Assembly (NCBI GenBank): GCA_012934845.2
Contig: WNNJ02003593.1
Span: 310,001-374,000, forward strand
Origin: Pomphorhynchus laevis
Taxonomy: Eukaryota > Acanthocephala > Palaeacanthocephala > Echinorhynchida > Pomphorhynchidae
DNA length: 64,000 nucleotides
Reading direction: 5' to 3'
Position 1 is the first letter of the stretch. Every line of letters begins with the position of its first letter. The position numbers and the translations under genes were made by a program. This document shows positions 11,540-22,468 of this stretch, in pieces. The notes beneath the pieces are model-generated. The model made no database searches. It was not told the origin of the DNA and saw only the letters and a program-made list of their open reading frames with translations.

Positions 11540-14500
11540 AACATTTAGTGCAGCCCTCATCCACTACATAGCGGATATTCTTAAACCGTATACCTTAAAG
11601 TATAAAAGAAGTACTAAATGAAATTAGAAAATAGAAGGAAGCAAAGCAGTTTTGCTACTGTTTGATTAAGCCAATTATCTTAACGTTGAAGTTAGACAGA
11701 TTGTTTATAAAAGGTATAAGTTACATAATGTCAGTTTAAACTGGTTGTCACTAGATAGTAGTACTAGAAGTGCTTACAATGTTTTACTAACGAAGATTAT
11801 TATGAACATAATCGTTATTGTTAGAATATTCAACTCCGTTTATTCATCCAAGTTCATGCACTTATCCGCAAAATTGTACGCATATGCAATCATCAAAGGC
11901 CGATTTTTATGAATACCCTAAAGACTTAAGTTTACTGATTGCATTAACTTCCTCAGACTTCACTAAAGTATAATTACAACACGTTCACAATCCGAGCAAG
12001 AACGTTCAATGCACGAAGGCGTCTGAGAGCGCACAAAGCCACCTGAGAGCGCACGAATCCATCTGAGAGCACACAAAACAGCCTAAGAGCGCAATAAGCC
12101 GCTTACAAAAAAGTTATGATAACTTTTGCCAAAAAATTAAGAAAAAAGTAAATATATATTGTATATATTGTATATATATTGTATATATACTATATATAGT
12201 ATATTGTATAATTACAATTATAACATACAACACAAGAGAATAACATACATATAGATGACATTGGCCATTGCTGTATGTGCAATGGACGGCAGCGAAATAC
12301 AAATCTTGCCGATGTGCCAAGGCGGATACTCCTTGTCTCAACTGCCAAGCAGTCAATTGTGCAACCAGCCGATGACAGTGAAAAATGTTCAAGGGAACAC
12401 TGACGCACGAGCATAATACCGGATCACCCGATATATTCATTACTGCCGAACTCATTAGTAACATTGCACACGTGAGTTCAATCAATGACATCTGCGACCG
12501 TGTGATACACTAGAAGCCTAATCTTATGCGATTGCCGCGCTGTACCGAATCTAACCGTTTCATAACCGAGCTCGCAAAGATTTACAAATAATCCGTGTCT
12601 GAACAGGAGTCATTCAGTAAGGTCATGGGCATAGGCCATCTCATTCTTCAACTCGATATCCGGACCTCTAAGAAATCGTGCAAAAAAGCTGGCACGGAGG
12701 ATGAACTCATAATGCAATCAAGATTACGACACCATATTCACTAAGGCGTACACGTTACAACAATTATGCTGCCGTAAAAAACACTCAAAGTCCAACGAGA
12801 TTAGTGCAAGGCCCTTACCAACCTCGTCACAAGTGGGAGATTAGATGTAACGATGCACCATTTTGAAAGCGAAATTGTAGCAGGCAAACCGTTACACCCG
12901 GTGATATGATAGGGGCAAAGTCTGCGCGCGAATTACCATCCGATAAAAATCCCATCCCGGCAACACTTGATAGTTCACCCACTAATTTGTCATGTGATGT
13001 CCCAAACTCGAGCTATCATCCAGTAATCTATGACGCGATCAGTAGCGAACTGATCGTTTAAATGGCATAGCGTGCAACATGTGGTGCCGGTCCTTCGGGA
13101 TTCGATGGGCAATCCTGGATGCACATGCTCACAAAGTTCGAGAGGGATTCTACAGAACTGGCTGAATCACTCGCCATATTTACTAGGTCACTATGCACTG
13201 AACACATCCCTGACGATGTTATCAGTGCACTTTCTACACGCAGGCTCATAACGCTGACGAAATGTCTGGCATCAGACAAATCGGCATTTGCGATGTCAGC
13301 GAGATGATAATGGCGAAAGTAATTTTGTCGATAGTGTCTGATGTTATCCAGCAAATGTGCGGACGGATTCAAATGTGTGCAGGTCAACAAGCATGAGTGG
13401 AATGCGTGACGTGGGCCAGTATATAACGAACTCTCAAACAAGCCCAACACAGTCATTATGTCGATTGATGCTGACAACGCTTTCAACAAAATCAACAGAA
13501 GAGCTGCCATTCACAATATAGATCGCATTTGCCCTGCATTATCAAACGTCATGCACAACTTTTACGACTATTTCTCTAACCTAGCAATCGGTGAAGAGCT
13601 AGTTTAATCTCAGGAGGGATTCACACAATTGGATATCTTGACTATGCCGGTGTTCACGATTGCTATACTACCGTTCATATTCCAGATTATGACAATATTT
13701 CCTGACGTCCAACAATTCTGGTTTGCTGATGATGGTAATATGATCGGCACAACAAGTAACATCAAAGATGCCTTCGATTTTTTGTGTAGCATAGGGCCAG
13801 TTTTCATATACTATTTGAATCCCAAGAAATGCACGTTATACAATCCTACAGCCAATATGGCACACATTTATCAACTTTTTTGTGAAACTGAGGTATAAAT
13901 CAGAAACGACCGACCGATCATCCTTGGTGCTTCTGTTAGAGATCGTCCCAACCTTCTAAACTCTTTCGAAACAGGTATCGAAGTTTTGCCCACTCTTCGA
14001 GCGACTAGGTGAAGTTGGAGTGCAAATCACACAGATCGCATATACTTACTTCACAAAATCACCTCAATACAAGTAGGCTCACACTCAACGGACGATTCAG
14101 TGTAAGCCAGATTTGTTTAGAACTCTTAAGAGTACAATATGCAATGCGTTCAACGATCATTTACGATTAGATGACTCTCGCGGTTCGATGTGGCCCATCA
14201 TCTCATAACCACTAAATTGCGGTGGTCTCGGGATAGTGGATCCATGTCGGGTCGCTGAAGAAGAATGCAAAAACTTGCTAATATTGTGCGAGCCATATTT
14301 ACAAGGGTTACAAGGGACCGAATTGAGATCCAAACAATGCTTACGTTCTACTGCATTGCGCAGACAAAAACAGGCTAGCAACAAGGCAATCATGTAATCA
14401 CATGTCTCAGCATACGACGAAAAAATGCGTAAAACAATCATGCATTCAACGGTGATAGGAGAATCCTCGTGGCTATCTGTGTTCTCCACTAGAAATCAAA

Positions 14501-15180
14501 ATACTCGTATCGACAACGCAACGTTTCGCGATGTCATCGCCGCGCGCTACAACACGATATGCAAAGACGCATCTATTTGCTGCTCTTGCGAATCGACAAC
14601 TTTACTAGCGCACTGTCCCAATGGGAATCACCCCTCGATAAGGCATGACTCAATCCGAGACATAATGGCAAAGACACTCACCGAAGTTTGCGACAGTGTA
14701 TTAGTCGAACCGATGTTGAATCCAATAAATGTCAATATTCGTTTTAAGCATGCAGCCACGAAATCTGACCCAGACGCACGGCTAGACATAGCATGTTGTG
14801 GATTCTACGGTGGCCGCTCGGTGCGAGCTCTATTTAACAAATGCGTTTTCAACGCATTCGCCCCGTCGAACCTCAGCAGATCTACAATTTCATGTTTCAA
14901 ATACCACGAGAATGGGAAGTGCTGAAAATACCAAGAACGCGTCTCGTTGATCGTAAGAGCAAATTTCTCCCCGATCGTACTCTTTTGGTTAGGCTTGGAG
15001 GTTTCGAAGTTTTTGCAACGGCTCGCGGACAAGCTCGCTGTAAAGAGGAGCACCACATATGCTCACGAAATAACACGCCTCCGAGAGACTATCGGAATCC
15101 AGCTTGCGCGCTGTATATCAATGAGCATCCGCGGCCCACGCTCAGCGAAGAACCGGCCGGCGTTTGGTAGGCATAGATGA
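11540..15180 (+). mobile_element. RLE-type non-LTR retroelement, copy B (near full length, broken)
   Basis: This copy has the same architecture as copy A and is strongly diverged from it. A Cys-rich motif lies near 12280-12360 (CRCAKADTPCLNCQAVNC). RT remains include the domain-5 strip QQFWFADDGNMIGTT (13708-13755) and GPVFIYYLNPKKC. The C-terminus runs from 14425 to 15176: CCSCESTTLLAHC zinc motif, RHDSIRDIM, DPDARLDIACCGFYGGRSV, a nuclease-like second half, then KYQERVSLIVRANFSPIV and LARCISMSIRGPRS. Several frameshifts and stops interrupt it. The shared 3' tail of copies A and C is missing, so its 3' UTR has been lost or replaced. The 5' region contains a 20-bp minisatellite. Confidence 0.72.
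12011..12100 (+). repeat. 20-bp minisatellite, about 4.5 units
   Basis: Units of CTGAGAGCGCACAAAGCCAC type repeat at exactly 20-bp spacing (12021, 12041, 12061, 12081) with a half unit before. It lies just upstream of the Cys-rich motif of retroelement copy B, so it belongs to that element's 5' region or to the DNA it landed in. Confidence 0.7.
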
Positions 15181-15518
15181 ATAAGAAGTGAGAACTATAA
15201 GAAATAAGAAGTTATCATAGTGAGAACTATGAGAAATAAGAAATGAAATCGAATTGACTATCTTAATTTTAGTTAATTGAATAAATGTTTGTCTTTAAAA
15301 AAATATGTTCCATAATTATGAATTTTAATTATTAATTATTTTAATTAATAATTTAATTAATTATCTTAATTTTAATTTAATTTAATTTAATTTTAATTCT
15401 AATTACGTTTACAAATAATTGTTTGTATTAAAATAAACTAAATATCTCAATATTTAAGTCTTATACAAATTAATAATCTTTATAATAAGTTATAACTTGA
15501 AAAAAATCAATTGCTTAC
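15181..15518. other. AT-rich gap after LAMTOR2 exon 3
   Basis: Between retroelement copy B and the third LAMTOR2-like exon lies low-complexity TTAATTTAAT DNA. It includes a short tandem of ANTGAGAACTATNAGAAATA units at 15185-15245. The last LAMTOR2 exon would be expected here on the minus strand; none of the candidate acceptor sites opens a convincing C-terminus. Confidence 0.5.
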
Positions 15519-18333
15519 TTTTAATTTAAGCATTCCAAGATTCGCATTCTTCTGTGCTTTTAAACACAGAAGTAATTTTCCCGACACAATGCTGCGAACT
15601 ATCAGACGACCATTCTAAACAATACATAAAGTATATGAAAATATATATATAATATGTAAAGCATATAAAAATGATTTTGAAAAATCAACATTATACAAAT
15701 ATATTTAAAAATACATATTTTTTAAAGTACAACTTACATCACAATCAAACATAGATATTTGTTGAGTTTCGTCAAAGAGCGATTTACCACATTGCCCATA
15801 GACAGACCACATATTGTTAATTATAGCAGATAGCAGCTTGGCTTCGTCTTCGTCGCATCCAACAAAAGTTAAAGGTGATCCACCAGAATTCACTAAGCTT
15901 ATAATGTATATACAACATAGTAATGGTTCACAGAAATATGATTGATAATATAGGGCTATGTACCTATTTCTAGTGTTCAAATTAAGTAATATCTTTCACA
16001 AGTGCCTGTTATTAAAATTTTAAATTTTCATTGATTAATAAAAATTCAATACTAAAAAATAGTTGATAAAGTTTTACAAAATATTGGTATATTAATATAT
16101 ACTGGCACTGTAGACTATGGATATACCGAAATTTGGGTAATTTACATTTCACATTATTTTTTGTTAATTAAAATTATTTTCTGTGTCATATTTGAATAGA
16201 ATGTCAACTATTGGGCCGTGCTAGCTTATTCAACGTAAAATTTGTGGATCACACAACAATAACAGAAGGCATAACTTGATGTTAAACAATCAGTTACAAT
16301 AAAGTTTTAACAGTCAAATAACATTTTTTGTCGTATAGATTAAACGTTATATTATTAAATATAAACAGAGGCTCTTGACAATCATGTCAGAGCTTATGAA
16401 TTTGTGAAAGATTTAATAATTAAAAAATATAACTTTGGTAATATAAGCAAGCATTAAAGCGAATAAAATCAAATCGATATTAAAATAAAATATTTTTTTA
16501 CTTCACTCTCTCCGTTGAATAATAACGAGTGTTTTGTATTAAACCGTGAGATTTTAACTATGATAGGCCGATCGAATAGAACCTATGATGCGAATTTTTA
16601 TAAAAAATTTATTTACCAAATCACTATGAAGTTTCGATTTGATCGGTTCCTATAGTTAAGTGAGATCATTTACTTTCCTTGTTATTATAAATCATCATAT
16701 TTTATCGAAAATCGAATTTTTTGTTCCGGATGTATTCTACGAGCTTAGAAAATCAAAACCTTCGTTTATTTCAGGAATTCTACCATTTGAGTGAAAAAAT
16801 CTATCATTACGCCCATTTTTAAGAAAGGTTTCAGATCCACGGCTAAGAATTATAGACCAGTAAGCCTGACTTATGTGATATGCAAGATAATGAAAAAGTT
16901 AATTCTGCTCTCGTAACATTATACTTATAAAAATACAGTATTATGAATATTCATCAACATGGTTTCCGACATATGTGGTCTACAACTACTAAAGGACATG
17001 AAGTTGATGCTCCGTTTTCAAAGACCCTAGACAGGGTTAATCATATCATTATAATCAGTAAATTATTTGATGTGTGGTTAGAGGTAATATTCTTCGACGG
17101 CTAAAATGTTTCTTCCAAGATAAGTTTTTTTGTTGCGAAGGTGAAAGACACTCTTTCACGCTGACGAACAATGCCGAGTAGGGCGCCTCAAGGCTCAGCC
17201 TTAAGTCCTACTCTCTTCAATACATATGTAAATGACATCTGCAATGTCACTTGCTCAGTTTCGATGTATGCCGATTATATCAAAATTTTGAATAGTATTC
17301 GGGATCTTCACATCATAACCTTCTTCAAAAAGACAGATTTTATACATTCGTGCAACTCACATGATCTTAGTATTAACATAAAATGACCTTTCACATGCAT
17401 TAAGGTCAGTTGATGTATTCTGGTCCGTACACAAATGGGAACACATTCTTAATGGTGTTCCCATTAAGAATGTCGATCAAGTCAAGGATCTTGGTATTAT
17501 ATTCTCTAATATCTTCTCATCGGGTCCTTATGTAAGATATATTGTGAGCAGATGTCAACGCATCCGATGGCTACTACGAAGAACGCTTGGTTGAATATAT
17601 GTTCGATCATTTAGTCGGCTGTTTCCCTCGATGACCCTTTATCATATGCTGTGTGCTTCATCTGTCGTTTTTCCGCATTCAAAGAACGACTTACGCCTAC
17701 CTGAGGGCATTATCCGTAAAGCTAGTAATATTATTTCTTCTACTCGATATATTCCTTATCCTCTGAGACTAGACGTTCTAGGCGTATGTGATGTTGATAC
17801 CTCCTTAATTAAGGCAAATTTGATGTTGATGTGGCTGGTATTGAATTCTCCTAAGCAAGTTTTACACCATCTATTTACAATTTCTCTTAATGCCAATTTA
17901 CAAGGGCACAAGCTAAAACTGAAACACAAATTGGAAACGATACTTAACCGAAGTGACATAAGACATCAAATTATCAAATGATGGAACAATCTACAAGCTG
18001 CTGTTGCCGAGGCTACACATATTTCAGGATGAAAGAACCATCTTTGTGTACATTTTCGCCTTAGAACCTGACAGTTTTTTGTTGACTATTTTTTAACTCT
18101 TTTTCTTTTTATTGTGAGGACCCTGTCTTGAAATTTGTTTTTTTTGTAGTCAATTAAATATATAAATAATAAATAAAAGGCTTTACATTCTGATTTTTAT
18201 AAAATTGACATTCTGCAAGTGAAAACAAATATATTTAAATAAGATAAAATCGTTAAATTACATACATCGTGCCAATGATTCCTCCAGTATTTACACTTTC
18301 GAGAAATAATTTCAAAGCATTTTGTTTTATCAT
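15519..18333 (-). CDS. LAMTOR2: LAMTOR2-like Ragulator subunit (p14/ROBLD3), three exons, last exon not found
   Basis: LAMTOR2 is the roadblock/LC7 scaffold that dimerises with LAMTOR3 in Ragulator on the lysosome surface, anchoring Rag GTPases and mTORC1/MAPK signalling. Exon 1 (18333-18266) starts MIKQNALKLFLESVNTGGII and aligns from the first Met with human MLRPKALTQVLSQANTGGVQ. Exon 2 (15897-15738) gives LVNSGGSPLTFVGCDEDEAK, ending MFDCD. Exon 3 (15614-15519) gives NGRLIVRSIVSGKLLLCLKA then NLGMLKLK, like human LLLCMYAK..GFGMLKAK. Phases match across both introns (phase 2, then 0); donors are GTATGT, GTAAGT and GTAAGC. That makes 108 residues; the last 17 or so of the usual 125 are missing, so a fourth exon lies elsewhere or is lost. 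Identity to human and fly is low for so conserved a protein; a diverged paralogue is possible. Intron 1 holds an antisense LINE. Confidence 0.8.
16765..18165 (+). mobile_element. CR1-like LINE (family C), copy C1, in LAMTOR2 intron 1
   Basis: RT fragments run in order over several frames. NYRPVSLTYVICKIMEKL-like sequence appears near 16850, then RAPQGSALSPTLFNTYVNDI (17180-17240), a degraded SMYADYIKIL and the C-terminal RKASNIISSTRYIPYPLRLD (about 17728), ending near HLFTISLNANLQGHKLKLKH. The RATxLVxSxRxxPY block and RGH-type end match family C pieces at 36.4, 37.9 and 40.4 kb. Stops and frameshifts are plentiful, and the endonuclease is absent. It lies antisense within the intron between LAMTOR2 exons 1 and 2, so it does not interrupt coding sequence. 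Confidence 0.75.
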
Positions 18334-18718
18334 ACTTAATCTAAAATTTCAAAAAACATCTTTAATAAAATGGTATTAATGTCATTATTTAAATGTAAAA
18401 TCTTAATTGTAAATATTTCAATGTGAATTATAAAATATTTACGGTAATGTTCGTTGTATGACTAATTCAACCAAAGAGTATATGCAATGCTAAATATATG
18501 CTCGGTATTTTGTGCCGAAAAGTGTCAATCTCTATCGCTTAATACTAAAGATATTAATATAAATAATGGCTCTATCATTGAAGCAAAAGTTCTTATCGTC
18601 AATCTTAAGGAACGGAACAACCCTCACGGTTTGTTAGTCAATATAAATGTTTCTTAGATTTAGTTAAAATCTAGACAAAATCTAGCAACGTATGTTGGGC
18701 TAATACAAATTACCACCT
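18334..18718. other. Spacer upstream of the LAMTOR2-like start
   Basis: These 385 bp between the LAMTOR2-like ATG and the LTR element must hold that gene's 5' UTR and promoter unless there is an upstream exon. I see no certain TATA box or start element and no other gene. Confidence 0.4.
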
Positions 18719-18723
18719 CCGTT
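18719..18723. repeat. Target-site duplication CCGTT (one side)
   Basis: CCGTT at 18719-18723 is repeated exactly at 22464-22468, immediately outside both LTRs. Five bases is the usual duplication length for Gypsy elements. Confidence 0.85.
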
Positions 18724-18854
18724 TGTAGTGACTTTACTTTAGTAGTCAGAAAGAACCAACATATAAGGCTTTATTCAACTATCTACAAATAAGAAGGTAA
18801 CTTAAGGTAAATGTGAATAATTCGATAAATCAATATAGTTATACAGTTACCACA
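18724..18854 (-). repeat. 3' LTR of the Gypsy element
   Basis: 131 bp, co-linear with the 5' LTR with about six substitutions and no length difference. It lies about 390 bp upstream of the LAMTOR2-like start codon, on the same strand. Confidence 0.93.
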
Positions 18855-18866
18855 CTTTCTCCTCCT
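18855..18866 (-). other. Polypurine tract of the Gypsy element
   Basis: Sense GGAGGAGAAAG directly abuts the TGTGG start of the 3' LTR, the expected site for plus-strand priming in LTR elements. Confidence 0.85.
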
Positions 18867-21800
18867 TAGACATTAAATCTGTTGGACCTTTTTATAATCC
18901 GTCCTCGGCTTGATTTGCTCGGTATAAACTTAAATACAGAGTATGTACTTTCATCTATGGTTACAGGTGAGCTTTCGTTTTGCACATTGTCTTCTTCCAT
19001 CTTGATAACTGATTTGCGAGTGGGTTGGCGTCGAAGAGGGTATTTCAACAGGTATTACTAAAGGATCTGACTTCGAATGTCTATGGAAATTTCGGGGGAT
19101 AGCTGGTCCACCAAGCAACGGAGTTGGTATAGAGTACCCATTTTCGGTTTTTCTCTGGAATGAAAAAAACCGTTCATGTGGAGTTTGATTTGTCGAGGTA
19201 CACAGCAGTGAGCGCATTGAATGCAATGCGATGACAAGAACCGATTTCCAATGATTTTCTTCTAAACATCTTGAACGCAGCGCTAGTTTGATAATTCTCC
19301 ATACTATGCCATTTATTCTTTCACATTGTCCATTACCCGTCGGATGGTATGGGCTAGAATAAGTTATCACAGTCCCTCTTTGCCAGAGATATGATTGAAC
19401 CTCTTTCGACATAAATTGAGTACCACGATCACAGTGTATCGCATCCAGAGCTCCAAAAATTAAGAATAAATTTTGTAAGCATTTAATAACGGTTGTAGTA
19501 GACATATCATTACATGGATACACAAAAGGAAATCGGGAGTGCTCATCCACGATAACGAGCAAGTACTTGTCGCCATCGATTAAAGGTTTAGGTCCGACGA
19601 AATCCATGGTCAATCGCTCAAAGGGCCGACGCGCGATTACTAATTGTGAAGGATTAGGCTTGTGAAGTTTGGGTTTGAGTTCGGCACAAGTTTGACACGA
19701 CAAGCATACTTTACGAACATCTTCGATCGAGTGTAGAAGATTTTTCTGTTTCATAAAGTGATGTAGTCTCGTAATACCCGGGTGACATAGAGATTCGTGT
19801 AACTGTTTTATGTCTGCCGAATTGCGAATCGAACAAACTCTTGAGAATGTATCTGCTGCAACATTCAGGTTTCCTGGTCGGTATTTGATTATGTAGGAAT
19901 AGCTTGCAAGTTCGACTTTCCATCGTATCGATTTTTCGTTTTTAATTTTGGATTTTAAACGATTTTCGAATATGAAGGATACGGATTGTTGATCTGTAAT
20001 TATAGTGAATCTTTTTGAAATCAGAAACTTGCGCCATTTCCGAATAGCTTCTACAATGGCAGTCGCTTCCCGTCAATAATAGAATGTTGCCTTTCCGATG
20101 AAGAGAGGCTTCTCGAATATAATGCAACTGGACGACTATTTTGCGATAGAATTGCAGTGACTGTATTCGAAGATGCGTCGGTTTCTACACAAAACGGCAA
20201 CTCTTCATCAATGGTAGTATGTGAAGCTTTGCATATTTCATCCTTTAATTCATCGAAGGTCTTTAATTGAGTATAATTCATTAGAAACGAGGCTACAGAT
20301 AAATGCGGTCTAAGTTTTGCGGAATAATTTAGTATCCATTGACTGCAATAACTCAGTAATCCAAGAGCTCTTTTCATGGCAGCTGGATTTTCAGGAGCAG
20401 AAAGGTTTCTAAGGGGTTCAGTCCTTTGAGGATCAGGCTGGATTCGACCACCGTCGATTAGATATCCAAGGTAGTTTAACGAGGTTTGACGGTAGACAGA
20501 CTTTTGTTCATTAAGCTTAATATTATATTTCTTGATCATAGTTTCGAACGCATGCAAATTTTTGTCGTGATCTTCTAAAGTACTTCCAGCCACCACAACA
20601 TCATCAACATATATAAAGGTATTTTGAAATCGATTAGAGCTTATCAGATTAGACATTACGCGCTGGAAAGCGGCTATCGAGTTAGTCAGACCAAAGGGAA
20701 TTCGCTTGAATTGGTACAATGCTTCTGCGGCTTGAAAAGCTGTATAAAATCTATCATCTTCTCTCACTGGACATTGGTAGTAAGCCGATTCAAGGTCAAG
20801 TTTAGTGAAATATTTGTATTTCGACAATTCGTTGATCATATCTGAAATTCGGGGCATTGGAAAAACGTCGGGGAAGGTGAATCGGTTGATAGTTGCAGAA
20901 TAATCCACGACCATGCGACGTTTGTCTATTAGATGTTGTAACTAATACTTGTGCTCTCCATGGCGAGGTTGAACTTTCAATTATGCCATTTTTCAGTAGG
21001 AATTGAATTTCGTTTTCGATAAATTTTCGATCGTCAAGAGCATAGTTACGTGGCTTAGTAGCGATCGGTCGAACATCATCAGACAATTTGGAGAATAGTG
21101 TTGGTGGCGTGATCTCCATACAATTCAACGACGAAAGTATTAGTTTTGGTCTGCCCTTGTAGTTTGTGAAATTAAATGTCACTGTTGTGTTCAGTCCCAT
21201 AAAATCTTGTCCCAATACAACCGGAAAGCATAGGTTCGTGATTGCAGTAAACTTCTTTCCACCGACACATACGTCTACAACACAGTGTCCTTTCGTATGA
21301 ACCGAAAGGTCGGATGACGCCATAAAGATCATTTCCGAAGATAGCTGTTTTCGCAATTTTGCAGCAACCACTATATCGGATCGAACAAAACTCTTTACAC
21401 TGCCAGAGTCGATTAGAGCTGCCGTCGAATAGCTATCAGACCGTACGGGTATTAAACTATCATTACGAATCGGTATCATTACACTAGATGTCGCGAGCGT
21501 ATTTTCGAAGGCTGCTAAGTATTTTGAATTCGGGTTTTGGCAGACATTTAAAAAATGACCACGCTTTCCACACTTGAAGCAGGTCGATTCACGAGCTGGA
21601 CATTGCTGTCTGCGATGTGGAAGACGTCCACATAATCTACACTTGGAATCATTTGATTTTGTCCACCTTCCAGCGGCAGCGATATTATCGTCTCTATTAT
21701 CTAGGCGGATATCTTTATCGACGTTTTGCGATATTTGAGCAGAGAAGTCGGAACCTTGAGAATATTCGAATGATTTAGCATTTCTTTGAACCGTTTCAAG

Positions 21801-22332
21801 AGATTGAGCCGTTACTATAGCATCATCTAGTCTGAGATTTTCCCGTTCGAGGAGCCGTTGACGTATTTCTCCACTTTTCAAACCTATAATGAAGGCATCT
21901 CGTATTGCTTCATCTGTGTATTGAGCTGCGTAAACTGCTTTAAAATTACATTATCTGGCGAGTCGCTTTTTATTTTCGAGGAATTCGTCAAGTCTCTTCC
22001 AATTGTTGCTTGCAAGTTGCCAAGGTATAGAGAGAGAGCGAAAACAGAATTCGTAGGTTTGTCGTAGGCTGCTTCGAGGATAGCAATGGCTTCATCGTAG
22101 TCTTTACAATCGGAAATCGTTTCGAACACATTTGCTGATATATAATTTGTCAGAAGCCGTAACTTGTTGATTGTTCTATCAGGATGACCAACTTCCAACT
22201 CCGCCACACAATTATCGAACATTCGGCGCCAATGACTCTATTTAGCCGCGGTTGTGCTTGAAGTACCAATAAAGCGAGCAGGTTTCATTAAAGAATCTAT
22301 TTGATTGAATCGAGATAAATAGTTGAATAAAT

Positions 22333-22463
22333 TGTAGTGACTTTACTTTAGTAGTCAGAAAGAACCAACATGAAAGGCTTTATTCAACTATCTACAAATA
22401 AGAACGTAACTTAAGGTAAATGTGAATAATTCAATAAATCAATATATTTATACAGTTGCCACA
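22333..22463 (-). repeat. 5' LTR of the Gypsy element
   Basis: 131 bp, starting TGTGGCAACTG and ending GTCACTACA in the sense direction (TG...CA ends). TATAAATA near its start is a possible TATA box and GAATAAAG near position 80 a possible poly(A) signal. It is about 95% identical to the 3' LTR. Confidence 0.93.
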
Positions 22464-22468
22464 CCGTT

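Larger units (their letters stand above)
18724..22463 (-). mobile_element. Gypsy-group LTR retrotransposon (fossil, broken)
   Basis: A 3.74-kb Ty3/Gypsy-type element on the minus strand is complete from LTR to LTR. Parts in sense order are: 5' LTR, a gag remnant with two CCHC zinc knuckles (about 21.6-22.3 kb), aspartic protease (about 21.4 kb), reverse transcriptase (about 20.4-21.0 kb), RNase H (about 20.1 kb), integrase (about 19.0-19.7 kb), polypurine tract and 3' LTR. The protease-RT-RNaseH-integrase order and the integrase wording fit a Gypsy lineage common in invertebrates (CsRn1-like is my guess). No envelope gene is visible. The reading frames are interrupted by a handful of breaks, so it is not functional. 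Flanking 5-bp duplications and about 4-5% LTR divergence show a clean, moderately old insertion. Confidence 0.93.

Noticed and set aside
12114-12491. Minus-strand 125-codon frame
   Set aside because: It is opposite the Cys-rich N-terminal region of retroelement copy B and ends in TA-repeat sequence; a shadow.
18866-19048. Separate minus-strand ORF near the end of the LTR element
   Set aside because: It lies within the fossil Gypsy element downstream of integrase and shows no independent gene features.
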